Assembly: GCA_023663655.1 (NCBI GenBank)
Contig: JAMPGZ010000028.1
Location: 1 to 35,789 of the forward strand
Direction of reading: 5' to 3'
DNA from: Lachnospiraceae bacterium
GTDB taxonomy: Bacteria; Bacteroidota; Bacteroidia; Bacteroidales; Muribaculaceae
Length of the DNA: 35,789 nt
Below, piece after piece: positions 21,741-30,223 of the stretch (position 1 is its first letter; every line of letters begins with the position of its first letter). The position numbers and the translations under genes are program-made. The notes under the pieces are model-generated. The model saw only the letters and a list, made by a program, of their open reading frames with translations. It did no database searches and was not told the DNA's origin.

Positions 21741-24700
21741 ATGAAACACAATGTAAATTCAACACATTTGCGTGTGGCAATTTTCGCAGCTGCATTTTTA
21801 TGGGTATCGACCCTGTGGGCTGCGGATATCCAGATTAAGGGGCGCGTGGTAGATGAATCTGACGAACCCCTCATCGGAGTATCAGTTATTGTATCAGGCA
21901 CATCTAATGGTGTCGCTACCGACATTGACGGTCGTTTCTCACTCACTGCGCCTGAAAAGTCAAAAATCAATTTCTCTTATGTAGGCTATACACCTGTCAC
22001 TTTACCCTCATCGCCAATAATGAATGTGGTGATGAAAGAGGACACCCAGCAACTTGATGAAGTGGTGGTAGTGGGATATGGCACACAAAAGAAAGGGAGC
22101 GTTACCGGTAGCGTAACCAGCATCGATGCAAAAGCGATCTCCGACATTCCCGGCGGTAATCTTGCCACATCACTTGCCGGACGCCTGTCAGGTGTAATGA
22201 TTTCATCAACAACCGGCAAACCTGGATCCGGAAGCACCTTGAGCATCCGCGCCAAAGGCACCACCAATGACTCATCGCCATTATATGTAATCGATGGCGT
22301 GGTCCGCAACCAAGAGGCTTTTGAATCGCTCGACGCAAGTGAAGTAGAAAACATATCGGTGCTAAAGGATGGAGCATCGGCAGCGGTGTATGGCGCGCGT
22401 GCCGCCAACGGTGTGGTTCTCGTGACCACTCGCAAGGGCTCCAATTCAAAGCCGGTAATCAACTACACCGGAACCGTAGGCTGGGATCACCCCACAAACC
22501 AACCTTCTACGATGAGTGCCTACGAACAGGCAATTTTCCTGAATAACAACAAGTATCAATCATGGGTTGCCGACAAGAACATGGATCCTAAGCAAGATCC
22601 GCGAAATCAGAAAACATGGTACACCGATGACGAGCTTGAATACCTCAAACACGTGAATTATAGCTGGCTGGACGAAATGTGGAAAGATCCCCTCACAACA
22701 CGACACACTCTTAATGTGACCGGAGGCAACGACCGTGTACGTTACTTTATCGGAGGATCTTACTATTATGCCGACGGCGCCTTTGACAACCTCAAATACA
22801 ACAAGGCTAATTTCCGAGCAAATATAGATGCAAATATCACCAAAGATATCGTAGTTGGGCTTAACATAGGCACCGACATCAGAAAAGATATCAAACCTCA
22901 CTGGAGAAGCGACGGCGGACGCGACAACATGGACAACCTCTATGCTTCTGTCTTGAAACGCTCTAAGATGAATCCGTTCTACATCGACGGGCTACCTGTA
23001 AAAGCCAATGGACTTGAACAGCACCCGCTGACACAGATAAGTGAAAAAGCAGGACGCGACACAAGGAAATGGAACAACACCAACATCAACGCATTCGCCG
23101 AATACAACGCTCCATTCCTGAAGGGTCTTAAATTCCGTGTCCAATACTCTAAAAACATATACAACAATATCACAAAAGAGGTAGAACTGCCTTATACTTT
23201 ATATACATTTGAAACCAGCGGAACTAACGGACACTACATCGATCCGTCGACCAATCCCCAAGTGACAGGGTCAGATGTAAGAGGCTCCAAAAACTACATC
23301 AAGAAAACCGCACGTCTCATCCAGGACTACCAACTCAACTTCTTTGTGTCATACAACCGCACATTCGGCAAACATGACGTGGGAGCACTATTCGTCTACG
23401 AACAGGCTGAAGGCGAATCAGAATCATTTGATGCTCAGCGTGACGGCGTGATTTCATGGACCATGCCGGAATTCCACGGAGCGAGCAGCGACGCATCACA
23501 ATCAACTGTGGGAGGCGGCTCAGTCAATGAAACAGGGCGCCAGTCCTATGTGGGTCGTCTAAACTATGCCTACGATGACAAGTATCTGCTTGAACTCGCT
23601 TTCCGCTATGACGGATCAACCAAATTCGCACCCAAAAAGCGCTGGGGTTTCTTCCCCTCGGTTTCAGCAGGATGGCGTATGTCGAGCGAACCGTTCTGGA
23701 CCAACAGCAGCATGAACAATTGGTTTGACTACTTCAAGCTGCGCGGCTCCATCGCCTCTCTCGGTAACGACGCTGTGGGCGGATGGGACTGGATGGCTAA
23801 ATACAACATGACCACCGGCGCAGTGTTCGGAATGCAGGGTTACGGCATCCAGCCGGGAACACTCCCCAATCCTGACTTGACATGGGAAAAATCAAAGTCC
23901 TACAATATCGGTTTTGACGGTCGCCTGTTCCGACATCTCAACATGAGCTTTGAATGGTTCTACCGCCACACCTACGACATTCTTGCCACAACCAACGCCG
24001 CCCTCCCCACCTCATTCGGAGCGAGCCTGCCAAAAGAGAATTGCGCGGAAATCGACTCACGCGGTTTTGAGCTTGAACTGTCATGGAACGGAAAAGCCAA
24101 AAATGTGGAATACTGGTTCAGAGGCAATGTGGGCTACGCCAAGAGCTGGTGGGTCGACAAGCCCGAAGCATCCAATCTACGTGAATATAAATCAGAAATA
24201 GGACATTCACTCGATCGCGTGTGGGGATATGACTGCATGGGAATATTACGCACACAAGAGGATGTAGACCGTGTCAACGCCGAAAACCGCGAGAAATTCG
24301 GTAAAGACCTGCTTATCAAAGGCACTAAACTCGTGCCCGGTATGCTCCTATACCGCGACGTAAGAGGCGTGAACAGCGATGAACCCGACGGACAGATCAC
24401 CGAAGAGGACATGATCGTAATCGTCGACAAGCAAACCGCACCTATCACCTACGGATTCGGACTCGGCGCACGCTGGAAAGGATTCACTCTCGACATTTTC
24501 TTTGAAGGTCTTGCAGGACACAAACGTGTGATTGACGAACGCAAACCAGGCGTGAAAGACTGGACCGGAACATTCTCATTCTGGAACGACCACTGGACCG
24601 AAGAAAATCCCAACGCCTCAATGCCATTCACCCTCACAAAAACCAACGGTGAAAAATCGACATTCTGGGTGCGCAACGCCTCTTTCCTACGATGCAAGAA

Positions 24701-24899
24701 TGTGAATCTGTCTTACGACCTGCCGAAAAAATTCGTCAATTCAATACGTTTTGAGCGAATCCGCCTGTTCGTAAACGCCACCAACCTCTTCCTGCTCGAA
24801 GACCACCTCAAAATCGCCGACCCGGAAGTACACAAGGATCACATAAGCTCTTATCCTATCATGCGTAACATTTCATTCGGTTTGAATCTAACACTTTAA
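21741..24899 (+). CDS. susC: SusC/RagA-family TonB-dependent outer-membrane transporter
   Basis: 1052 residues. Signal peptide (about 1-28), then a carboxypeptidase-regulatory-like domain (about 30-100: IKGRVVDESDEPLIGVSVIV, GVATDIDGRFSL, VGYTP), the conserved TonB-box region LDEVVVVGYGTQKKGSVTGS (about 105-124), a plug with LSGVMIS, IRAKGT, PLYVIDGV and VLKDGASAAVYGARAANGV, and a C-terminal 22-strand barrel ending in NISFGLNLTL with terminal hydrophobics. No STN domain is seen, so it is not expected to signal to an anti-sigma factor. It imports oligosaccharides together with the SusD partner 11 nt downstream. The GH27 gene that follows suggests alpha-galactose-containing glycans. No regulator gene is adjacent. 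Confidence 0.95.
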   Translation: MKHNVNSTHLRVAIFAAAFLWVSTLWAADIQIKGRVVDESDEPLIGVSVIVSGTSNGVATDIDGRFSLTAPEKSKINFSYVGYTPVTLPSSPIMNVVMKEDTQQLDEVVVVGYGTQKKGSVTGSVTSIDAKAISDIPGGNLATSLAGRLSGVMISSTTGKPGSGSTLSIRAKGTTNDSSPLYVIDGVVRNQEAFESLDASEVENISVLKDGASAAVYGARAANGVVLVTTRKGSNSKPVINYTGTVGWDHPTNQPSTMSAYEQAIFLNNNKYQSWVADKNMDPKQDPRNQKTWYTDDELEYLKHVNYSWLDEMWKDPLTTRHTLNVTGGNDRVRYFIGGSYYYADGAFDNLKYNKANFRANIDANITKDIVVGLNIGTDIRKDIKPHWRSDGGRDNMDNLYASVLKRSKMNPFYIDGLPVKANGLEQHPLTQISEKAGRDTRKWNNTNINAFAEYNAPFLKGLKFRVQYSKNIYNNITKEVELPYTLYTFETSGTNGHYIDPSTNPQVTGSDVRGSKNYIKKTARLIQDYQLNFFVSYNRTFGKHDVGALFVYEQAEGESESFDAQRDGVISWTMPEFHGASSDASQSTVGGGSVNETGRQSYVGRLNYAYDDKYLLELAFRYDGSTKFAPKKRWGFFPSVSAGWRMSSEPFWTNSSMNNWFDYFKLRGSIASLGNDAVGGWDWMAKYNMTTGAVFGMQGYGIQPGTLPNPDLTWEKSKSYNIGFDGRLFRHLNMSFEWFYRHTYDILATTNAALPTSFGASLPKENCAEIDSRGFELELSWNGKAKNVEYWFRGNVGYAKSWWVDKPEASNLREYKSEIGHSLDRVWGYDCMGILRTQEDVDRVNAENREKFGKDLLIKGTKLVPGMLLYRDVRGVNSDEPDGQITEEDMIVIVDKQTAPITYGFGLGARWKGFTLDIFFEGLAGHKRVIDERKPGVKDWTGTFSFWNDHWTEENPNASMPFTLTKTNGEKSTFWVRNASFLRCKNVNLSYDLPKKFVNSIRFERIRLFVNATNLFLLEDHLKIADPEVHKDHISSYPIMRNISFGLNLTL

Positions 24900-24910
24900 C
24901 ATAACTCTCA

Positions 24911-26713
24911 ATGAAACCTAAGTTTATATATACCTTTTTAATTGTCGGAATGCTGGGACTATCGTCCTGCGATGATGTTCTGGACAAGAAAAACCTGAGC
25001 GCGGTAACCTCAGAAGCGACTTGGAACGACAAAACCCTCGCTACCGCGTTCCTCGATTACTGCTACAAAGTGAATCTTCCCGACTGGGAAAGCGATGTGG
25101 TCAGCGCCAACGGATATTCCGATGACGACCGCTCCGGTGACGATTTCTTCTATGCCGATCAACTGACCACTGAAGGCGGCGGAGGACCGACAGCCGAATA
25201 CTGGCCCTACAGCGGAATATACACCCTCAACGAGCTTCTCGACAACATCAACACCGGATCACTTTCAGCCAACGATAAGGCGACTATCGAGGCACAAGCC
25301 TTGTTCCTTCGTTCCTATCGTTATTTTGAGCTGGTAAAGCGTTATGGCGGCGTGCCGTTGATTCTGTCAGTTCAAGACAGGGAAAACGCCGAGGTGCCGA
25401 GAGCCAAAACCTCGGAATGCATAAAGCAGATTGTCGACGACCTTGACAAAGCAGCATCGGTTTTACCCGGAAAATGGTCGGGGAATGATGCCGGACGCAT
25501 CACACGCGGAGCTGCACTCGCACTGAAAGGAAGGGTGTTGCTATTCTACGCCAGCAAGCAATTCAACAGCAATGATGATAAAGCAAGATGGAAAGATGCT
25601 TACGATGCCAACCTTGCAGCGTTGACACAACTTGACGGCGATGGATATGGGCTCAACACATCATACGACGGCACGTGGGCAGACAACACCGATGCCTGCG
25701 AACTGTCAAAAGAGGTGGTATTCTCATCAAGATATTCCTATCCGGCACGTGCCACCGATATAAATGCCGGTATACGTCCGCTCGACTACTCCAACGGAAA
25801 AACCGGTTGGAGCTGCCCCACTGTGGAACTCGTAATGGCATATCCGATGGCTGACGGCTCAGAACCGGGCATCGACATTGACGGCGATGGAGTTAAAGAA
25901 CCGTTTGATGTCGAGGCTAAAGATGAAAGAGGACTCTTCTGGCTGAACCGTGACCCTCGCTTCTACCGCACCATCGTCACTAATGGAATGCAATATAAAA
26001 TCGCCGACAACAGCTGGCCCGGACAACGCCAATACACCTACAAGGGTGGCGAGGTCGAAACAGCCAACGCCTCAAAAACCGGATTTTATTCATGCAAGTT
26101 CATAAACCTGAATCTGCCAAAGGTTGATGTTAGAAACTACGACCTTGACCTTGTGGAAATAAGATATGCCGAGGTGATGCTGAATCTTGCCGAATGCGCG
26201 GCGGAGATTGGCAATCACGATGCCGAAGCTATAAGCCTGCTTAAAGATATCCGCAAACGTGCCGGAATCACCCCCAACGACGACGGCATGTATGGCTTGA
26301 AGCAGGGGCTAACCGGCGATGCCCTGATTGACGCAATCATGCTCGAACGACGCATCGAGCTCGCATTTGAAGGCAAACGCTTTTGGGATATGCGCCGCCG
26401 CATGATGTTTGACCGCCCCGAATATAGAGGATTCGTCAGACACCGCATCGAGATAAACCTTACCCAGGACAAAAAGGATCTGTCATTGGCTCAATTGGCA
26501 GCAGAATTCAACGAAAACGGCGACAGCAATATGTCATCAACCGACTATTTCAACTATTTCGAGAGCACTCTCGTGGAGATTGACAGCAAATTCACTTGGA
26601 ACGTGTCATCCAACCACTATTTCTTCGCTCTGCCAAGACGTCATCTTGAGCAAAACAAACTACTTGAACAGACTAAAGGCTGGGATAACGGGACTTTCGA
26701 TCCTCTTCTATAG
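24911..26713 (+). CDS. susD: SusD/RagB-family surface glycan-binding lipoprotein
   Basis: 600 residues. Lipoprotein signal MKPKFIYTFLIVGMLGLSSC with the lipid Cys at 20 and acidic residues after it (CDDVLDKK), consistent with surface export. The SusD N-terminal half shows YWPYSGIYTLNELLDNI and EAQALFLRSYRYFELVKRYG with the TPR-like helices; the C-terminal half shows VEIRYAEVMLNLAECAAEIG, LLKDIRKRAGI and ERRIELAFEGKRFWDMRR, the common end block. It forms the lid on the SusC barrel and binds the glycan. A hairpin without a U tract follows the stop. Confidence 0.95.
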   Translation: MKPKFIYTFLIVGMLGLSSCDDVLDKKNLSAVTSEATWNDKTLATAFLDYCYKVNLPDWESDVVSANGYSDDDRSGDDFFYADQLTTEGGGGPTAEYWPYSGIYTLNELLDNINTGSLSANDKATIEAQALFLRSYRYFELVKRYGGVPLILSVQDRENAEVPRAKTSECIKQIVDDLDKAASVLPGKWSGNDAGRITRGAALALKGRVLLFYASKQFNSNDDKARWKDAYDANLAALTQLDGDGYGLNTSYDGTWADNTDACELSKEVVFSSRYSYPARATDINAGIRPLDYSNGKTGWSCPTVELVMAYPMADGSEPGIDIDGDGVKEPFDVEAKDERGLFWLNRDPRFYRTIVTNGMQYKIADNSWPGQRQYTYKGGEVETANASKTGFYSCKFINLNLPKVDVRNYDLDLVEIRYAEVMLNLAECAAEIGNHDAEAISLLKDIRKRAGITPNDDGMYGLKQGLTGDALIDAIMLERRIELAFEGKRFWDMRRRMMFDRPEYRGFVRHRIEINLTQDKKDLSLAQLAAEFNENGDSNMSSTDYFNYFESTLVEIDSKFTWNVSSNHYFFALPRRHLEQNKLLEQTKGWDNGTFDPLL

Positions 26714-26742
26714 GCTTTTATCAGCACTTAAATATCAATAAC

Positions 26743-26779
26743 AGTAAGAGCCGTATCTCCTCCCGACGCGGCTCTTACT
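26743..26779 (+). terminator. Hairpin after susD
   Basis: AGTAAGAGCCG (26743-26753) pairs perfectly with CGGCTCTTACT (26769-26779), 11 bp with a 15-nt loop. There is no T run after it, so it may attenuate or protect the susCD mRNA rather than end transcription fully. Confidence 0.5.
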
Positions 26780-26800
26780 ATATCAATAACTCCGCTGAAA

Positions 26801-26876
26801 AATATTGACCGGATGCAATATTGGAAAATCGAGGGATGATATTAATAGCCGGTTTTAATCAGCCGCGCTATTTTTG
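26801..26876 (+). promoter_or_regulatory. GH27 promoter region with an inverted repeat
   Basis: TATTTTTG (26869-26876) is a full TAnnTTTG match, 25 nt upstream of the GH27 start; the -33 region is weak (TTTTAA). AATATTG (26801-26807) and CAATATT (26816-26822), 8 nt apart, form an inverted repeat about 47 bp upstream of the -7 box, where an activator could bind. A separate promoter implies that GH27 can be expressed apart from susCD. Confidence 0.45.
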
Positions 26877-26901
26877 CATAGGATAATCATATCAATCTGC
26901 A

Positions 26902-28515
26902 ATGAAAACGAAACACTACATTTTAGCGACATTGACAGGAGCCGCCATTTTGTTGGGAGGCGCTTCTGCCTACGCTCAGGACACTGCAATCCCCGACACA
27001 TTGGCGAAATATATTCTCACGCCCAAAGCTCCCGACACGCCACGCATAAACGGAGCAAAGGTATTTGGCGTGCGACCCGGATCACAGTTCCTGTATACGA
27101 TTCCCGCAACCGGAATACGCCCCATGACTTTTGGGGCAAAAAATCTGCCGAAGGGGCTTAAGCTCGATCCGAAAACAGGGCAGATCACCGGCAAAGTTAA
27201 GACACCGGGAGAATACACTGTGACACTGACCGCCACCAACAGCCTCGGAACGGCAAGCCGCGACCTGAGAATTGTGGTAGGCGCCAAAATAGCTCTCACC
27301 CCTCCTATGGGATGGAACAGTTGGAACTGCTGGGGCGATGCCGTAAGCCAGGAAAAAGTGCTGAGCTCGGCGAAAGCGATGGTCGACAAGGGGCTGATAA
27401 ACCACGGATGGCAATACATCAACATCGACGACGGCTGGCAAGGACTGCGCGGCGGAAAGCATAACGCCGTAATGACAAATGCCAAGTTTCCCGACATGAA
27501 AGGACTTGCCGACACCATTCACTCGATGGGGCTCAAGATAGGCATCTACTCAGGTCCTTGGGTGGGAACATACGCCGGTCATGTAGGCTCCTACAGCGAC
27601 AATCCCGACGGAACCTACGACTGGGTGGAGAAATATGCCAACGAGAACTACCGCTTCGTTGATCCCGAAAAGAAAATAAAGCATGGCGTAAACTATCACC
27701 ACGGCAAGTATTCATTTGTGAAAAACGATGTGCAGCAATGGGTAGACTGGGGCATGGACTACCTGAAATATGACTGGAACCCCAACGATGTATATCACGT
27801 GACCGAAATGCACGATGCTCTCCGCTCCCATGACCGCGACATCGTATTCAGTATGTCAAACAGCGGACCCTGGGGCGACGCTCCGCAATGGAAAAAGATG
27901 GTCAACTGCTGGCGCACCACAGGCGATATCAAGGACACATGGGCAAAGGTGTACCGCCAGGGATTCACCCAGACCAAGTGGGCACCATTCGTGGGACCGG
28001 GTCACTGGATCGACCCCGATATGCTCGTGGTGGGCATGGTAGGCTGGGGACCGAAGCTCCACTATACACGCCTCACTGCCGATGAGCAATACACCCACAT
28101 CAGCCTGTGGAGCCTTCTCTCATCGCCGTTGCTCATAGGATGCGACATGGCTCAGCTCGACGACTTCACACTGAGCTTGCTCACCAACGACGAGGTGATC
28201 GAAGTCAATCAGGATCCTCTCGGCGTTCAGGCAATGATAGTGGCACAGGATGGCAATGTGGTTGTATTCGCCAAGCCGCTTGAAGACGGCTCGATGGCAG
28301 TGGGACTCTTCAATATCGGCACCAAGGACACTCAGGGCAGCGTGACATGGAAAAACCTCGGACTGCGCGGCAAGCAGAAAGTGCGCGACCTGTGGCGACA
28401 GAAGGATGTGGCGGAATCGGAAGAGGGCTTCACCACCCCGTTGGCTCCCCACGGAGTACGCTTCATAAAGCTCTACCCCGGCAACAGCCGCGAACAAGCC
28501 ACCTCAGGCAGATAA
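26902..28515 (+). CDS. GH27 alpha-galactosidase, secreted
   Basis: 537 residues with a signal peptide (about 1-25). An N-terminal putative-Ig (He_PIG-like) module at about 50-128 (PGSQFLYTIPATG, LPKGLKLDPKTGQITGK, GEYTVTLTATNSLG) precedes the GH27 barrel. TPPMGWNSWNCWG (133-145), INIDDGWQ (173-180), the nucleophile in YLKYDWN (D291) and the acid/base in RTTGDIKDTW (D342) are all visible, then a C-terminal beta domain. GH27 enzymes release terminal alpha-galactose (some act on alpha-N-acetylgalactosamine). It follows susCD by 188 bp and probably acts in the periplasm on the imported glycan, or on the surface. Ends at a convergent terminator. Confidence 0.94.
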   Translation: MKTKHYILATLTGAAILLGGASAYAQDTAIPDTLAKYILTPKAPDTPRINGAKVFGVRPGSQFLYTIPATGIRPMTFGAKNLPKGLKLDPKTGQITGKVKTPGEYTVTLTATNSLGTASRDLRIVVGAKIALTPPMGWNSWNCWGDAVSQEKVLSSAKAMVDKGLINHGWQYINIDDGWQGLRGGKHNAVMTNAKFPDMKGLADTIHSMGLKIGIYSGPWVGTYAGHVGSYSDNPDGTYDWVEKYANENYRFVDPEKKIKHGVNYHHGKYSFVKNDVQQWVDWGMDYLKYDWNPNDVYHVTEMHDALRSHDRDIVFSMSNSGPWGDAPQWKKMVNCWRTTGDIKDTWAKVYRQGFTQTKWAPFVGPGHWIDPDMLVVGMVGWGPKLHYTRLTADEQYTHISLWSLLSSPLLIGCDMAQLDDFTLSLLTNDEVIEVNQDPLGVQAMIVAQDGNVVVFAKPLEDGSMAVGLFNIGTKDTQGSVTWKNLGLRGKQKVRDLWRQKDVAESEEGFTTPLAPHGVRFIKLYPGNSREQATSGR

Positions 28516-28543
28516 AAAACACTCCCTGCAATATCATTTTACG

Positions 28544-28575
28544 ACAAAGGGCGATGTTAATGCATCGCCCTTTGT
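28544..28575. terminator. Convergent terminator between GH27 and the EEP-family gene
   Basis: ACAAAGGGCGATG (28544-28556) and CATCGCCCTTTGT (28563-28575) form a perfect 13-bp stem with a 6-nt loop. Genes point towards it from both sides. The flanking T runs are short in both directions. Confidence 0.75.
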
Positions 28576-28595
28576 TATTATGTGTTGCCTACTGA

Positions 28596-29669
28596 TTATT
28601 CGGTCACTTCACGCAGAAGGAATATCTGGGTGGGGAAATGGTCGGAATAACCGTTCAGGAAGTTGTTGCGCGAGTAAGTGCGGTGAGGATAATTCTTATA
28701 CTTGCCACTCTTTGTGCGCAGGAACGGAGCATTAAGAACCGTACACTTCCAATACTGGAATTCAGGGTCGGAGTTATCCACAAGGTTGCCCGACACAATT
28801 ATCTGGTCAAAGAGATTCCACTTGCCATTGTAGCACAGCGTGCCCACGCCATTGTCAAGAATATACCAGAAGGGGTTGTAGTAGCCGTCATGCGTCACCT
28901 GCTCACGGTCGCGCACACCGCCATACACCTCGGCACATGACTTATTGAACGGATCGTCGTTCAGGTCGCCCATCATCACCACTCCACGAGCCGGATTGTC
29001 GCGACGCAGCGAGTCGGCGATGTGACGCGACAGCCTTGCGGCAGCCTCACGCTTGGGGCTCGACTCCTTCTCTCCGCCCAGGCGCGAAGGCCAGTGGTTG
29101 ACAATGAATCCCATGGGCTTGTCAAGCAGACTTCCACTCACCACAAGCTGGTCGCGGGTGAGGAAATCGGGATCATCGGGAATTACGAGCCGATGATTAT
29201 TCACATTCTCAAGGCTGAAATATATGGGATTGTAGAGCAACGCCACGTCAATGCCTCGCAGGTCGGGCGAATCATGGTGCACAATCTGCAGATTCCACGG
29301 ATCTTTACCCTCGGCAACCAACGTCTCGTCGATCTTCTTCACAAGGTCCTCAACCACACTGCGGTTCTCCACCTCGCTGATGCCGATTACCGCCGGACCT
29401 ATAGGGGTTTCGGGGGTTGCAAGCGCAGTTATAGCCCTCGACAGATTGCCCAGTTTCTTCCAATATTTCTCGGAATCCCACATTCTCGGACCCTCGGGAG
29501 AAAACTCGTAGTCATACTTCCCGTTGTTGTTGATCGTATCGAAAAGATTCTCCAAATTATAGAAAGCGACACCGGCAATAAGATATTTCTTCTCCTTCGC
29601 CTCATTCTGAGCGGAAAGCTGAATCGCCACAAACATAGCGACTAACGATAGCCATAAACCCTTACGCAT
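28596..29669 (-). CDS. Exported endonuclease/exonuclease/phosphatase-family protein
   Basis: 357 residues from MRKGLWLSLVAMFVAIQLSAQ at 29669, which gives a clean signal peptide; the longer frame to 29837 crosses the divergent promoter region. The EEP fold is marked by FYNLENLFD (N38, E40), GISEVEN (metal-binding Glu99), VNHWPSRLGG (catalytic-type His), MMGDLNDDPF and the C-terminal GYSDHFP. Members cleave phosphodiester or phosphomonoester bonds, with substrates from DNA to inositol phosphates and sphingomyelin. A secreted form in Bacteroidales may degrade extracellular nucleic acid or phospho-compounds. Single gene, divergent from aroQ. Confidence 0.88.
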   Translation of the reverse strand: MRKGLWLSLVAMFVAIQLSAQNEAKEKKYLIAGVAFYNLENLFDTINNNGKYDYEFSPEGPRMWDSEKYWKKLGNLSRAITALATPETPIGPAVIGISEVENRSVVEDLVKKIDETLVAEGKDPWNLQIVHHDSPDLRGIDVALLYNPIYFSLENVNNHRLVIPDDPDFLTRDQLVVSGSLLDKPMGFIVNHWPSRLGGEKESSPKREAAARLSRHIADSLRRDNPARGVVMMGDLNDDPFNKSCAEVYGGVRDREQVTHDGYYNPFWYILDNGVGTLCYNGKWNLFDQIIVSGNLVDNSDPEFQYWKCTVLNAPFLRTKSGKYKNYPHRTYSRNNFLNGYSDHFPTQIFLLREVTE

Positions 29670-29725
29670 AGCAAATAAGTTTTGTGTAATACATGATTTG
29701 TCGGTAAAATTACTGATTTTTTTTG

Positions 29726-29733
29726 TAATTTTG
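29726..29733 (+). promoter_or_regulatory. -7 box of the aroQ-pyk operon
   Basis: TAATTTTG is a full TAnnTTTG match, 36 nt upstream of the chosen aroQ ATG. The nearest TTTG (29697-29700) is 25 nt upstream, longer than usual. It rules out the frame opening at 29698 as a start. Confidence 0.5.
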
Positions 29734-29769
29734 CACATTCTAAAACGCGATATGCATCGTAACGACACT

Positions 29770-30192
29770 ATGGCAAAGAAAATATCAATCATCAACGGAC
29801 CCAATCTCAATCTTCTGGGTGTGCGCGAGCCCGGCATTTACGGCAACAGCAGTTTCGACAAATGCCTGGCGACACTCGCAAGCCGCTACCCCGATGTGGA
29901 AATATCCTACTTCCAGAGCAACAGCGAAGGGGCCATCATCGACGAGCTCCACCGCGTGGGATTTGGCGAAGTTGACGGAATCATCCTCAATGCCGGCGCC
30001 TACACCCACACTTCCCTCGCCATCGCCGACGCCATATCGGCGATAAAGACACCGGTGATCGAAGTGCACATCAGCAATGTGCACGCCCGTGAGGAGATAC
30101 GCCACCGCTCGATGATATCGGGAGTGTGCCGCGGTGTCATTGCCGGATTCGGACTCGACAGCTATCGCCTCGCCCTTGAAGCGTTCATATAA
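29770..30192 (+). CDS. aroQ: 3-Dehydroquinate dehydratase, type II
   Basis: 140 residues from MAKKISIINGPNLNLLG at 29770, the normal length and start for the family; an ATG six codons earlier (29752) is possible. It removes water from 3-dehydroquinate in the shikimate pathway. INGPNLNLLGVREPGIYG carries the catalytic Tyr (Y24) and Arg19, FQSNSEGAIIDEL is the dimer/substrate block, LNAGAYTHTS and VHISN (H100) complete the active site. First gene of an operon with pyruvate kinase 31 nt downstream. Confidence 0.94.
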   Translation: MAKKISIINGPNLNLLGVREPGIYGNSSFDKCLATLASRYPDVEISYFQSNSEGAIIDELHRVGFGEVDGIILNAGAYTHTSLAIADAISAIKTPVIEVHISNVHAREEIRHRSMISGVCRGVIAGFGLDSYRLALEAFI

Positions 30193-30223
30193 TTCAAGAA
30201 CCTGTTATTCGCTTATAAGCATT

